Numbered from the stretch's first letter, positions 34,401-46,814 are shown. The stretch: DNA of 64,000 bases from Rhododendron vialii (GCF_030253575.1 NC_080563.1:20018501-20082500), one strand, 5' to 3'. The notes: generated by a model not told the origin, from the sequence alone. Translations and numbers: made by a program.

Positions 34401-37221
34401 GGTAACTTAAAATAAAATGTAATGACATCTCCCAGCAATGTGCATGTCCCACTAATGAAGCACGGATACTTCCTCGGAGGCGAACCGCTGTGTTGGACAC
34501 TTAACCATCGCCGACAACCTCCAGACAAATGTCTCACAGTCAAATTAAAATTGTCCTATTTTTTCCAACTTTTTTATTCGGATACTCAGCGGAACACACT
34601 CTGGCACTTTTGCCCAAAAGGTTATGCATATGTTTCTGAACCACAGGGAGCTATGTACCATGGGTCCAAACAACACGGGGTAATTTTAATTTCCCTTAAT
34701 TTTCCTATCTTGCGTGCATAGGAGTGTCTCTCTCTACATGCATACCATGTTTTTGAACCGAAAAGAGATGCAGGCCATTTGACATCAACATACACCAAGA
34801 GGAAACAATGAAGTAATTCAGCCAGGAGATAAATCAGCTCAGAGATGCACAGGACTGGAAGGAATGATTGGCTTCTGGAAGATAAATCTGCGAGGGTAAG
34901 GCAACAATCGAGCATCAGAAAATAAGGTCGTTACTGGATTCTTAAATAGAATGAATAGGCACTGTAAGCTCTAGGCCTTTCCAGAATCAACATTGGAACT
35001 CTAATCTCTCACCTTTTGGTGTCACCAGCTAAATCTCTGCTATCAACCGATTCAACGGTACGCAAATTGTAAGACTTCCAACCAAGGCATTGACAGAAGA
35101 AGAAAAGATTCACCAGGGTAATCCATCTTTTGGAGTGCACACAAGAAACTATAAGACTATTCAGCTAAACAACTCACTAGGTAGGACTATCAAATGCAAC
35201 AGCCTAAGGATGTTTAGTAAGAAACACATGACAGTAGAAAATATACTTATGGGAAACAAAAAAAAGCCGAAAGTATGATGAAAAAGTTTGCAGAACACAA
35301 AAGCTAACCTTAAAAGTAACAGCCAATAGAGGCAAAAAGGAGACACCATGCAACGGAATAGCTTGTCCAAAATGGCCTAACATAGACAACCATAATTCCA
35401 CAGTTGAAAACATTCAACTGTATACCATGGAGGCTCTGGGATATATTAACAGGACGTAAGCATCATGCAGGTTGAAAAATAGTATTGATAAGGATAACGA
35501 ATCAAGGATTATGTTCATAGTTTCAATGCACATACAAGCAAGTTGACATCAGGCAGGCTTGCTTCCTCAGTAGCTTTTACTCATAATATCATCCCTCGTA
35601 CAGAAATTGAGCTGCCAAAGGGAATGTGGAAACCCAACTACTTGGGATTATGTACACAAGTAGGATCATAGAAAAATCCTGATGCTATTTGCGGAATAAC
35701 TTCTTCAACATTATACTTGAAATCCACCATTTTATGTAGCAAAAAGACAACATAGCAGCTAACAAGTTGACTGGACTTGGTATGCATTTCCTCTATTATG
35801 TTGGAACAATGTTTGAGTTGGGGGAAAGCTATCCTGTGAACCTTTTGCTTGCTCTCACCCAACACAACATGATTTGCTACAGACTTAGTTATAAAAATGA
35901 TTCTGCATAGATTGAGGGCTTATTGCTATTTCATGCACAAACTGCACAATCATAGGATTTTACTAGTCAAAACCACGCTGATGCTTATATTTAACATACA
36001 GCCCATTATTTCAGCATATCCAATAGTGACTTCATCTCAAACAACCACTAATCCCTAACATTACAACTATTACATGAATACAATTTACCTCTTTGACGAG
36101 ATCATCCAAAGCAGATACACCCAGACATCCAACAGCAGTGTACACCAGATATGTTTTTTTCTCTTGCAAGCGTCTACATGTATCTAAAACAAACCTGCAA
36201 ATAACATAAAAACGCATACAGTTAGTCTCCAAATATATACACATTACCCCTTCAACCTCGTCAGGATAAATGGCAACTTCATGTTACGACATAGAAATGA
36301 GGGGACGGAGTAGAAGCGGAGTAGAAGCCAAAAAATGATACTTTATTTTCCAAATGCAGTTTGCAGCAAACAAAAAAAATCAACAGAATATTTCAAACTA
36401 AATCTGAGTCAAAATCCAATTGTTGGAAAAAAAAAAAAGTAAAGAGAAGGCTTGCCAAGATAGTTCACAAATTTGCAGCAAAGAGCAATTGAAGGTACCA
36501 ATAAGGATAAAAATGACATCAATGAAGATGCTAAAACGCATGTACAGCGTAGAGAAGATAACGCAGCTCACAAAGAAGACGTATGATTTAGCAATAAGAG
36601 TGTAAATGCTAGAATACAAAGACCAAAAACGGCCCCAAAAAGTTTGTCAAAAGATTTGTTCAGCGGAGACAAATTTCAACAATTCACACCCACACCTGGA
36701 TTTGTTGTTTTGAGTAAAAAACAAACAGTAGAATTCTCTCATTAAAAAAACATCCAAGTATAAGATATCTTGAGTTTTGAATTCAAAATGTCCCTAATTC
36801 GTAGGCAAGCTTCTTCTAAGGATAGGATTGAAGGACCAGGGATGAGACATATTTAGGAACAAAAGAAAATTACTTCTTGTACCCTAATTAACAAAGAAAA
36901 TGCTTCCTAACACAAGTACCTGTTAATATCGGTCACTTTGTGCCCTGAACTGCCCTTCTTTCCCTTATTCTTCTTTTTCTTATTCCTATGCCTGCGACTC
37001 TTACTGCAAGATTCTTGTTTTTCCACTGCATGAACTCCAATAGTCTCGCAAGAATCTTGTTTTTCTGCACAACGATCCCTACCAATGTTCTGTCCTAAAT
37101 CAGTTTGTGAATCCTGTTCCACCAACTCTCCTTCTTCTACATCCATCATCTCAACTTCTTGGACATCTTCCAAGCAATCCTCATCGAATATGGCATCCAG
37201 TATGCTCTCGCCTGTCTCCAT
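31424..37221 (-). CDS. PHAX: PHAX-domain protein (phosphorylated adaptor for RNA export homologue)
   Basis: Four coding exons on the minus strand join in frame: 36920-37221, 36089-36194, 32653-32796, 31424-31660 (789 nt, 262 residues). The start METGESILDAIF is the first ATG after a consensus acceptor (TTGTGCAG at 37235-37242) and fits the short acidic N-terminus usual for plant members. Residues 1-40 are acidic; 76-89 are strongly basic (SRRHRNKKKKNKGKK region), a likely nuclear localisation signal. The PHAX RNA-binding domain spans roughly 97-184: DTCRRLQEKKTYLVYTAVGC, IQACGGQKTADGRRFRNGGG and ILWNVLKSRDP, with the GRRFRNGGG motif at 151-159. In animals PHAX links capped snRNA and the cap-binding complex to the exportin CRM1; a plant role in RNA export is inferred from homology. 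Intron 2 is 3.3 kb; introns 2 and 3 and the leader intron all contain MITEs. Confidence 0.88.
31841..32123. mobile_element. fold-back MITE in PHAX intron 3 (283 bp)
   Basis: Ends GTCAGGACCT and AGGTCCTGAC. The arms are complementary almost throughout, meeting at AGTTTTTTATTGAACGG/GTTCAATAAAAAACTGC near 31970-31999. A second GGTCCTGACC follows the right end, so the exact boundary and TSD are unresolved. Confidence 0.7.
33620..33853. mobile_element. Stowaway-like MITE in PHAX intron 2
   Basis: Starts CTCACTCCGTCCCATAAAGTT after TA, and ends with AACTTTACGGGACGGAGAGA. These are inverted copies close to the Stowaway CTCCCTCCGT consensus. The right TA is altered. Confidence 0.7.
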
Positions 37222-37349
37222 GGGATCAGGTAAACTGCACAAGGGTTCAAAAGGATATGGCATTTGCAATCAGGTTAAATTGGTAATGGTGCATAAATGG
37301 GAGGCATGACATAACACTATTCGTACACCCAATACGAAACAACACAAAA

Positions 37350-37583
37350 ACCAGTAGAACAGAAATGGACACATACACGGACACGGGGACACGGGAAATC
37401 TAAGAAAATGGGGACACGGACACGGCAGGGGACACGCCACGTGTATATATAAATAAATCTATTAAACGTATTTTTTCCCACTCTTAAATTGCAGTACGTA
37501 TACTACACAAGCTCTAACCTGATAATACATCAAATATGCATGTATATGTATGTGTGTGTGTGTACACACACACACACATACAG

Positions 37584-37618
<35 letters not shown>

Positions 37619-38005
37619 TGAATGATGGGGGAGAGAGAGACATACCGAGATTGATAGAGTGATCACGATAGTGAGAGAGATTGCGAGAGTGAGAGAGGAG
37701 AGACAAGCTGATGTGATTGTGACAGAGGAGAGAGATTGCGATTGTGAGGGAGGAGAGAGGAGCTTTTGTCGTTTGGGAAAGAGGAGGGAGTCGACTGTCA
37801 ACGATTGAGAGATTAGGTTTTCAATTGATTAGCAGTCGATATCATATATGGTTTAGAATAGGTTTAATTACAGTTTCACCCAAAACTTTAAGTAATAACA
37901 TATTTACCCCCAAATTTTTTTAAAAAGAATGACAGATACAACCCCGCCGTGTCCCCATCCGTGTCCCACCTGTGTCATCCCGTATCAGATACGTCGATAC
38001 AGTGA
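37350..38005. mobile_element. fold-back element with GGGGACACGG arms
   Basis: The left part repeats GGACACGGGGACACGG; the right part carries the complement (CCGTGTCCCCATCCGTGTCC). Between them are a TG/CA palindrome and (GA)n tracts (37540-37620). Boundaries and TSD were not resolved. Confidence 0.45.
37549..37616. repeat. (TG)n-(AC)n and (GA)n microsatellites
   Basis: A TG run turns directly into its complement (TGTGTGTGTACACACACA), forming a perfect palindrome, and is followed by about 13 GA units. Confidence 0.85.
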
Positions 38006-39177
38006 CCTCTAGGAGTGTAGGTGCATCAAAGACTATCACACGCAAAACGATGAAGGTAACCATGCAAGTGTACAGATGTTCTCAGTGGACAATGTACTGC
38101 ACAATCCAATTGATAATTGAATAGATCAGAATTCCCCAAAAAATGTTGTTTGACATTGGTTATCTGATGGAAACAGTATAATGGCATAAAAGTAAAAAAC
38201 ATATAGTCTCTCCATAATAAGCATGAAAAACTACGTATACGAAGCCAAAAAGATATAACTAAGATGCATAGGAAAAAGTAGAAACATGACTAACTATATC
38301 CTCTCTATGAAGAAATTAAACGTTAACACCAAACATGAAGGGCAAATCCAGATCAAGGATTTGTGTTGTTTTCCCACAAGCAAATGGCCTTATATCATTT
38401 TTTGATGTTCTCCTATACTAATTTTGCCAAAAACATTTCGCTTTGCTCATGGAACCATACTCAGACAGTAGGTTCTTAAGTGTTGTTCACAGTTTCCCGA
38501 CCCCAGGGTGGAACTACTCATTGGCAGGACCAGGCCACATCCCCAACCACTTTTGCTTCTAGAGATAGCTGCATATGTGTATGTGTGTACGCGTGCTGCG
38601 TGTGTGGTAATCCTAACCCAATTAATTTCTCATTGCTCGGCCTCTCCTCAATTGATTTTAATGCCCTTAGTTTTGCAAAACCTAGGAGAGAAATAGTTAA
38701 ACCATCGTAAAGTAAATACAGAACAAGGATTATTTGAACAGCTTTATTAGGTTATCAAATTTTCTTTCTTCCCATCTGGCCCCTCCCGAATTAATTTTAC
38801 GTTCCGCCCCATTCGAGACTCAAAACAACCAAAATGTCTGTAAAAGGCTTTAAACAACTGTTAACAAAAGACGAAATCCAAACCTTATACTGAAGTCTGA
38901 AGCCCTCACAAACAACTAGCAATACCACAACTTATTACAACCTAGAAATGCTCAGTCCTGAAAAGTCAGCACTGAAATCAGTCGAACACCTAGAGTAATT
39001 TATCTCGTCGTATGATATAACGGAGACTCCTTCGTGAAATTAACCAAAAAAAATAAAACTAATTACTATTATTGTCGTTCACAGGTTACATCAGTGGAAT
39101 CGAAACCCTAGCATGCATAACAAGATAGAGGCAACTAGGTTTGTGTATATACATATAGCACATGCATATCAATATCA

Positions 39178-39181
<4 letters not shown>

Positions 39182-39216
<35 letters not shown>
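39182..39216. repeat. (AG)n microsatellite
   Basis: About 17 AG units next to the proposed PHAX leader exon; on the transcribed strand this is a CT-rich leader-intron start. Confidence 0.9.
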
Positions 39217-39219
<3 letters not shown>

Positions 39220-39494
39220 CAAAATACAGTGGCTTTGAGTCTGAGCTCCAGAAACAGCGGGTGAAGGAGAAATGTAGGGTCTAAATACGGTTCGAACCGT
39301 GTTACAACACGATTAGCGACCTTGTCTGGGGCCGGCCCATTGGGCCAATATCCACCATGGGCCTGGTATAGTCTGTGGTCCCCGCATAAGACCACTCACT
39401 TGAGACCTGGCCTTACTAAGCTGATTTCGAGTTGGCCTTTTGATTTACGAACGCTGCTATGGAAACAGACCATAGCCACCTACGGAGCCACAAC

Positions 39495-39768
39495 GGGCAT
39501 GCGGGGCCTACTCCGGGCTCCGCATAGATGATCCGAGCCGTTCAATAATTTTTAAATAAAAAACTGAGTGGAACCATGAAAAATCAGCTCAATCTAATAA
39601 ATGTAGATGCTCGATCCAATCTTCGGAATAAAAAAACCGAAGATTAGATCAAACATCTCCACATATCAAATTGAGCTAATTTTTCATAGGCCCACTCAAA
39701 GTTTTATTTAAAAATTATTGAACAACTTGAATCATCCATGCAAGGTCCGAAGTGGACCCCGTGTGCCC
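39495..39768. mobile_element. inverted-repeat MITE (about 274 bp)
   Basis: Ends GGGCATGCGGGGCC and the complement of GGACCCCGTGTGCCC, then GATGATCCGAG and the long shared arm CAATAATTTTTAAATAAA. Same family as 28735-28930. No clean TSD was found. Confidence 0.65.
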
Positions 39769-39789
39769 ATCGATGGCCTTAGAGTTTCT

Positions 39790-39975
39790 GATTTTCCCTT
39801 TTTTTCATTGAAACACGAGAAATTTTATAAAGTACAAAATAGTACAACCAATAAACCTACACAGCATGAGATAATGAAACCCTAGCTCTTTACAAAACGG
39901 TTGCACTCCCATAGTTGATAGGTGAACAAAAGTGGCCGTTGCTTGTCTCGCCAGCCCATGGGTTTTATTTATCTC
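39790..39975 (-). mobile_element. LINE-like 3' end fragment
   Basis: The minus strand ends TTTATAAAATTTCTCGTG, TTTCAATG and an A run, similar in kind to the other retroelement ends in the window. It is a weak call. Confidence 0.25.
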
Positions 39976-39983
39976 CTTGCGAG

Positions 39984-40529
39984 TAGGACTGTAAACGAAC
40001 CGAGCTGCTCGTGAGTGGCTCGCAGCTTGGCTCGTTAGTGACTCATTCAAGTTCGGCTCGGAAGTTAAACGAACGAGATCGAGCCAATTTTTTCAGCTCG
40101 TTTTGTAAACGAGCCGAGCTCGAGCTAGGATAAGCTCAGCTCGCGAGCCGGGATATATATACATAAGTTTAGGATTTTTATTGTTATTTCATAACTTATT
40201 CTTTCCGTTTTCACTTTCTAGTCAACCAAGGGAAGCGAGAACACATGCACATCAGTTCACCCACGTTTCATAGAAAAATGAAAGATATATATACTTTCAC
40301 AATCAAAATATTTTTGGTTATATTAGGCCTATGCGAGGATATATATACATTTTTTGTTGATTCGTTAAGGCTCGTGAACAAGCTCAAACTCGAGCTCGAG
40401 TCAAGCCAAGGCCTGCTTGACTAGAGCTCGACTCGTTAAGTTTTCACTGAGCTCGAGCTCGTGTTCGTTAAAAACTTAATAAACAAGTTTGAACACCGTA
40501 AAGCTCGGCTCGGCTCGTTTACCGCCCTA
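39984..40529. mobile_element. hAT-type non-autonomous element (546 bp, 8-bp TSD)
   Basis: 8-bp repeats CTTGCGAG (39976-39983) and CTTGTGAG (40530-40537) differ at one CpG-type site. Ends TAGGACTGTAAACGAACC and the complement of GGCTCGTTTACCGCCCTA; many GAGCTCGAG/CTCGAGCTC words inside make strong secondary structure. No transposase. Confidence 0.8.
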
Positions 40530-40665
40530 CTTGTGAGCTACCTTGGAAATTCTGCAAAACGAGAGTTGCGAAATTTCTTAATTTTTGGTCTTTCAACTAC
40601 AGTACTGGCTCTGATAAAATAAAATAAAAAAACTACAGTACTGGCTAAAAAAAGGAGTACTGCTA

Positions 40666-41059
40666 TTGGTACCGACGGTACCGTAGGGAAAATGTACCGA
40701 CGGCCACCGGACGGCGGTCTTTGGCCACTGGACGGCCAATCCGAGCCGTCCAAAAATTTTAAAAAACAAAACCGAGTGGGCCCACCCAAGAATCAATGGC
40801 ATTTGAGGTGTGTAGGGTACTTGATCCGATCATCTCTTTTTCGTTTATATATGTATATACGTGTATATACATGAAAAAGGGGTGATCGGATCAAGTACCC
40901 TACACACCTCGGATGCCATTGATTCCCGCGAAGGCCCACTCGGTTTTATTTTTTAAAATTTTTGAACAGTTTAGATCAGCCGTCCGGTGGCCGGAGACGG
41001 CCGTCCGGTGGCCGGAGACGGCCGTCGGTACATTTTCCCTATGGTACCGTCGGTACCAA
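40666..41059. mobile_element. long palindromic MITE, TA target site (394 bp)
   Basis: Second member of the family at 15463-15827: ends TTGGTACCGACGG and CCGTCGGTACCAA, TA on both sides (40664-40665, 41060-41061), and near-complementary arms around a TATATGTATATACGTGTATA centre. The right arm has a 21-bp tandem duplication (GGCCGTCCGGTGGCCGGAGA plus C, twice, about 40980-41022) that the left arm lacks. Confidence 0.75.
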
Positions 41060-41061
41060 TA

Positions 41062-42820
41062 GGATTTCAAAGTATTGGCCATGTTTGATAAGAGCCTCTT
41101 CAGTCATGGGATTGGATTGGTACTGTAGTGTGGATAATTACCCTTCAAGTGCGGAAAATTTGGTCACGTAAGAACAAGATTCAAGTCTCCTGGTTTATTA
41201 GGATTGCGTACGATACTACCACCTTCCACTTTTTGTTTGGAAAAACAAGCCCAACAGCATTCGCTATCAATGATAGAACTAAGAGGGTGGCGATAAGAAT
41301 TTTAAAAAATGCAATTATTATATGTGAAAAAAAATTATTTCCAATTTATATAGTCTCACCACTGCAAGGTTTTTTTCCTTATTTTTTTATTATATATTAA
41401 TCATAATCTTCTTCTTTTTTTTTCCAAGAAAGGAGACCCAAAATAGTATTCCAAAACTTAATTCAAAGGGCCAAAGTGAAATAATATAAATGATGATGTG
41501 TAATTAAGAAAAAAAACTCCACACTCTAATCCTAAAACAACTTAACCTAAAAAATTAAGGGAATTTAATTATAATGTCACTCCCCAAAATTATAAAGTCA
41601 CTTCCAAAAAGGGAGTGCGATTATCAATTTGGGAAATTCATATAGGGATTTGGAGAGTGACATTATAAATTTGAGGAGTGGCATTATCGATGCCCAAAAT
41701 TAAAATTAGTCTTTTTTCGTACTCCATGTGCAAATGACAAACATCATTTACTATGTTTTTGTTATGTTATTTTACTACTTTTTTCCAAAGCTAATGACTA
41801 TTAATATTGTAATGTATCTTTTTATTTTTTTAGTATACATTTCGCTACTACTAAGATAAAATTCTGGTTCCGTCCTTATTCGCTATTTGGGTCCTTTTTA
41901 TCTTGCGTTGGATATTGGAGTATGTATGGGTTTATTTTAGCTAAAGATAAAGTTTTGGCCAATTTTAGCCAAACTTCTAGCTCTCCGGGAGTGAATATAT
42001 TCCTCCCTACAAATGATGTAATAATTTATTTTTTTTAATATCTTAACTCATTACTTCTTCTAAAATTTTCTATGAGTTCATTAATTGTAGCTAATGAACA
42101 GTAGTACTTTAATTAGTTCATAAGACTTCATTGCCTATTTTGGCTATTTTAAACAGTTAACCAAGTGACGAAATGGAATCCATTTTTGCTTGTGCTGAGA
42201 CTTCGTGGTAGATGCTCTATGACCACTAGTGGGCACTGTGAGTCGTTTAAGGATACACGTACATAGCCCATGTCGGGCTCGAGCTGAAGAGTGAAGAGTT
42301 GTATCTATTTTTCTCATCCCTCTTATACCAGCTTGTTTTTTGTTAAATCAGTTGTTAAATCTTTATACCAACTTGTCAATTGGGAAAACAAAAACATGGT
42401 TTGTGAAAATTTATCATCATTGTGGTATCGAAGTAAATGCAGCGCTATATCGGTATTGACATCTTTGTCCATTCCTATCTTCTTTGAAATGATTGCATTC
42501 TCTAATTTATCATCGCAATCATAGATGCGTAAAGATTGTAAGACAAGATCTACCAATAAACGTTCAATTTTATATTTAGAAAACTCAATTTGGAAGCAGC
42601 CCAGTGAAGTCAGATGGGGTTCACTACAGATCATGTTAATTTAATCTAAGGCATTATCTTTTTTTATTTATTAATTTGATTTTTCTAAAAAAAATTCAGC
42701 GGGCAACGGTAGGTACGTAATTATATTACTCTATCTTAGAAGCATTTGAACGACAATAAGTTGAAAATTGTTCTTTTATTTTTTTTTAAATCATCAAGCT
42801 GACAAATGATTGGTAAGATA
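41062..42820. other. AT-rich intergenic stretch
   Basis: No gene recognised. A frame at 42323-42634 on the minus strand (RLLVDLVLQSLRIYDCDDKL) has no known family and lacks promoter or splice context. Confidence 0.4.
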
Positions 42821-44244
42821 AAAATTGTCTATATTATATTCTATATTATAAAACAGGACGGTCTTCTACTAAAATGTCTATTCATACAAACAGAGCATCC
42901 TCTACAACCGTTCAATCATACTTCCCATTAACTTTATAGCCGTCGGATCGAATGAATATTTCCTAATATGAAATTAGTGACTAATTATGGTAATCTATAA
43001 CTAATGAAGTTATCCTAATCCTAATGCTATAATCCTCGAAAATTGTATATTTCGGAAAGGCATGATTGTATAATCCTAATGTTAATTGTATAATCAGCCA
43101 ATTTTCAGGAAAGGCATGATTGTTTAATCAGCCAAATTTGTATAGTCCTAATCCTAATGCTATATTCCGGAAATTAAATCAATCATGCCTTTCTTTTATT
43201 GACTAATCATAATCCTAATCTCAACTCTTTCTTTTATTGACTAATAATATTTCGAAAATTAGTGACTAATCCTAATGCTATAATCAGCCAAAATTTGAAA
43301 TAAAAATAATGAAATCTATATTATAAAACAGGACAGGTATCTTATAGAATATTCTTTCTCAATGGTTCAGATTTATTCCTGTCCAAAATTTATCTATCCA
43401 TACAAACAAATACGACGGTTCAGATTCATCTTCATCCTTCCTTCTACAACATGGCATTTTGGTAAATATTGGAAACTTCAAGACCACAAAAGGAGCTCAT
43501 TTGAATTGAAATATCCTAATCAATCATGGTAATCTTTTTTCTTTTCTTTTTTTGATAGGCTAATCAATCATGGTAATCTAATATTACCAAAATTTGAATC
43601 CTATTAGGAGTTACTGTACTCAATCATGATAATTTGTGACTAATATTCCAAAAATTTGAATCCTATTAGGAGTTATCCTAATCAAATCTCTAAATTTCTA
43701 AATTTCCTAAATCTATATAATATGGGAGAGTGGTTTTCAAATTCGTATATTTTGGACCATAGCATCGGTATATATTTTTTTGACGGTTGAGATCTACGGA
43801 TAGTAAGGTTAGAGGCATGTTTGGAAATGATGCTTACTACTATATTAAATGTGCCTAAATAACAGGGGGAAGATTTATATTCATTTATGGACTATTTAGA
43901 CTTGACTGGGTGAACATATATAATTTCTCTGTTTTATAGGGGAAGAATTTAGCCGTTGATTGGGCATTATCAAGACATGCTATAATTACATGCTACAAAT
44001 CGGGTAAGAAAAAATTAATTTGCCGTTGATCAGGTAATAGAAATTAATTGCCGTTGATTGCCATGTTATAATGGAAAATACAATTGACGTTGATTCTTAT
44101 TTTCTATTCTAGGTAATGAATTTTGGGTGAATGAATTTCTCTCTCTTTCTCCCTAATCGTTTTCCTTCCAATTCTTTTTTCAGTTCTCTCTCCACAGGTA
44201 TGGATCTTTTGTTCCCTTTTTTTTTGGTTCTCCATCCACGGTTT

Positions 44245-44250
<6 letters not shown>

Positions 44251-44280
<30 letters not shown>

Positions 44281-44296
44281 TCTCCATCCACGGTTT

Positions 44297-44342
<46 letters not shown>
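44251..44342. repeat. two (CT)n microsatellites
   Basis: CT runs at about 44248-44278 and 44298-44342 share the 20-bp flank GGTTCTCCATCCACGGTTTG, so one arose as a copy of the other. SerLeu frames over them are artefacts. Confidence 0.85.
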
Positions 44343-44347
<5 letters not shown>

Positions 44348-44769
44348 ATTTTGCAAATTTTTTTCCAGTTCGCGATGGTGTGGGAATTTTTCTTTCCAAA
44401 TCAATTTACGCTCGATTCAAATTGGGGTGCGTATGAAAGTTTTCTTTCCAGATCAATCATTTGCATTTTCTTCTCCACCGTTTCTCTTAGACTCATTTAA
44501 TTAACTCCATCAGACATTTAATTAAGCAAAATCTAACCATCTATGACCATGTGAGTTGATCCGTTTCCTTTTATTCCTTGGTTACAGGTTATCAAATTAG
44601 TATTTGTTTTATATGTCTTTCATTGAATTCTTTATTTTGTTATGCAGCTCAACGGAGACTTCGAGAAAATTGTAAGAGCAACTTACTCAATTTTTATTTG
44701 CATTCTTTCGTTGTTGTTTTTTTTTGTATAAAGGTTAAATAGCGTTATACTCTTTAAGTGTGCTTTGTG

Positions 44770-45015
44770 TGGGGTCAAACAGCTGATAACAAGGATGTGG
44801 TCCCTTACAATGCATATCTTGCTAGACTATTCAATCCCCAAATCAATGTGAAAGTTTTTACTGGAATGAGATGTGTTAAGTATATTCACAAGTTCATACA
44901 CAAAAGAAATTATAGTACTACAATAGTGTTCGGACGAATAGACGAGATCAATTATATTTTTATAGTGGATGATTTTGAATTGAACTGCTGTCTCTATTTA
45001 GGGAGAACCACGTAA
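44770..45015 (+). pseudogene. Helitron RepHel fragment
   Basis: The frame reads NKDVVPYNAYLARLFNPQIN, VKVFTGMRCVKYIHKFIHKR, then a GRIDEI stretch. This matches the conserved Helitron-like N-terminal part of RepHel proteins (pattern VVPYNPYL...HINVE....VKYL.KY.YKG). RepHel nicks DNA and drives rolling-circle transposition. Only about 80 residues remain, without the Rep HUH motif or the Pif1-type helicase, so it cannot act. Confidence 0.7.
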
Positions 45016-45539
45016 AAATCATTATGTCATGGTTTGCAGTTGTTTACTTCTTTTTTTGACAAGTTGTATGACATTAAAATTTCTTGCTAGATAATTGAAA
45101 TGAAATATGAACTGAAGGACCATATATATTTGCTAATTAATAACTGATATTGAGTTGGTTGGAGTTTGAAGCTTGGAAAGTCTACAACTTTGTTATCAAT
45201 GATTTAGTAGAAGCGAAATTACATTTTTATATTCAATTGAAGGGCTGATTATATTTTGTCTTTTCTTCTTGATTTTAGAAAACTTGATGAATAAAAACTA
45301 GATGTTGCTACATTATCATTAAGTTTAATTACTGATTTTGTATTCTTACACTCTGAAGCTTGATTTTTTTAAGCACGTAAAGTGAATTTTGTGATTACAG
45401 TTGAGTTTTGCCAGTTGTGATCCGTAGTTTAAATGGCTGGCGATAAATGTCTTCTGGTACGAGCGCTACAACTATTAATTTGTTAGTTTGTAAGTTTAAC
45501 TGATAGATATATTTGAGCTATTGTTTTCTATTTTTTGTG

Positions 45540-45771
45540 GACCCGGGGACCCTGCCGAGCGGCACCCCTGCCGAGCGGGTGCCGAGCGGCCAATCCGGCC
45601 GTTCATCTCGGAATCAACGGCCTGAATCGAAACATCTTTTTCTTTTTATTTTTCTTTTTTTTTAAATCCGTTCGGTACCTTTACATCCGGGCCATCCAAA
45701 ACACTTTTGGACGACCGAGATGCGCTCGGCACCGCTGCCAAGCACCTCTGCTTGGCAGCATCTCCCAATCC
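45540..45771. mobile_element. MULE-type MITE (232 bp, 10-bp direct repeats)
   Basis: ATTTTTTGTG occurs at 45530-45539 and 45772-45781. Ends GGACCCGGGGACCCTGCCGAG and the complement of CTTGGCAGCATCTCCCAATCC are related inverted repeats rich in GCCGAGC/GCTCGGC. It resembles the MITE at 7499-7733 in carrying GCTCGGCAC and TTTTGGACGAC words. Confidence 0.65.
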
Positions 45772-46287
45772 ATTTTTTGTGTAGTTAGAATTTTGTGAAT
45801 GGGGCCTTGGTCTTCATAATTGGATATGAATTGAATATCGATTTCAAGCAGGCACATGCATGCACTAGTAGCTAGCTAATACAGTTCAATCAACCTGATT
45901 TTTTTACATGAATGATAAATTAGATGAGCAGAACAGTATGAACAATTTAAATTATAAATTAAGTGAAGTCGAAAAGAGCCCGAAAAATAATCACACTAGT
46001 CATTTGTGCCGGCCCCTGCCGCGGGTCCATTTAACAAAGCACGACTTTATGTGCATGAATTATTAAACAAAGGGTCTATATATATTATCCCTTCACTCTC
46101 AATCTCTCCATCACTCACAATTTCCTTAATTCAAAATTTATATATCTTTTGGACATTTGATAAGCGTTCGGTTGCCTCAAGTTAGCCTCTAAATCCACGA
46201 CAACTTACTTTAATGCCACGACTTCTTTATCTGGGGTGACTTTTTTACCCTCTACTCGGATGTTCTTCAGTTCTTCACGCTTAACAC

Positions 46288-46291
<4 letters not shown>

Positions 46292-46324
<33 letters not shown>
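46292..46324. repeat. (CT)n microsatellite
   Basis: About 16 CT units. Confidence 0.9.
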
Positions 46325-46326
<2 letters not shown>

Positions 46327-46814
46327 CCCCACCCCATTGATCTGCCCACTTGGTGACACAAACTACTTTTTTCTCCTGTTCTAATCCATTCCAGTGCTCT
46401 CATCTATACCCATTTCGTGGAGACTATCAAGAAAGGCAAGGACCGGATCTGTTCTTAGGGGCCAATTCGACCGATTCAACCGATTCATTCGACAAACACA
46501 GAATTGTCACTAATATTCGTCCAAGAAAGATCAATTTTATAATTCCTAAAAATCCCTGACCTAATCACTCGATCTCCTCGATGTCCCTCACACGAAAATG
46601 GGAATCTTGCAAAGGAAAAAAGAAAAAGTCGGCAGGAAGGTGTAGTGGTGATGATGCTGGATTTGTTGAACTCTTATTATTGTAAGAGGCCAGTTATTTT
46701 CAGGAAAAAAAAAGAGAGAGGATATCCATGGGTACATATATGTATATGTATGTGTGCGTGTGGATGGATGGATGTAATGGCATGTCCTTTTTAAGTGGGA
46801 CGATGATGACATAT

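Larger units (their letters stand above)
37236..39217 (-). other. probable PHAX leader intron
   Basis: An acceptor (TTGTGCAG) precedes the start codon at 37219-37221. The best upstream donor is TATTTTG/GTACTC at about 39217, next to an (AG)n tract. This would place the leader exon at about 39218-39290. The intron holds a fold-back element (37350-38005), simple repeats, and AT-rich DNA from 38005 to 39180 without a gene. Confidence 0.35.
42825..45998 (+). mobile_element. Helitron-derived region, nested or decayed
   Basis: Three short motifs resembling plant Helitron 5' ends (TCTATATTATAAAACAGGAC-like) occur at about 42840, 43317 and 43713, the last followed by GGGAGAGTGGTTTTC. At 44770-45015 there is a RepHel protein fragment. 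A GC-rich block beside a CTAG at 45990-46020 could be a 3' end on the opposite strand. Boundaries are not proven because Helitrons make no TSD. Confidence 0.4.

Noticed and set aside
42323..42634. 103-residue minus-strand ORF as a host gene
   Set aside because: No recognised family, no promoter or splice signals, AT-rich surroundings next to Helitron remains.
44109..44504. Ser-Leu or Arg-Glu repeat proteins
   Set aside because: Direct translations of CT/GA microsatellites.
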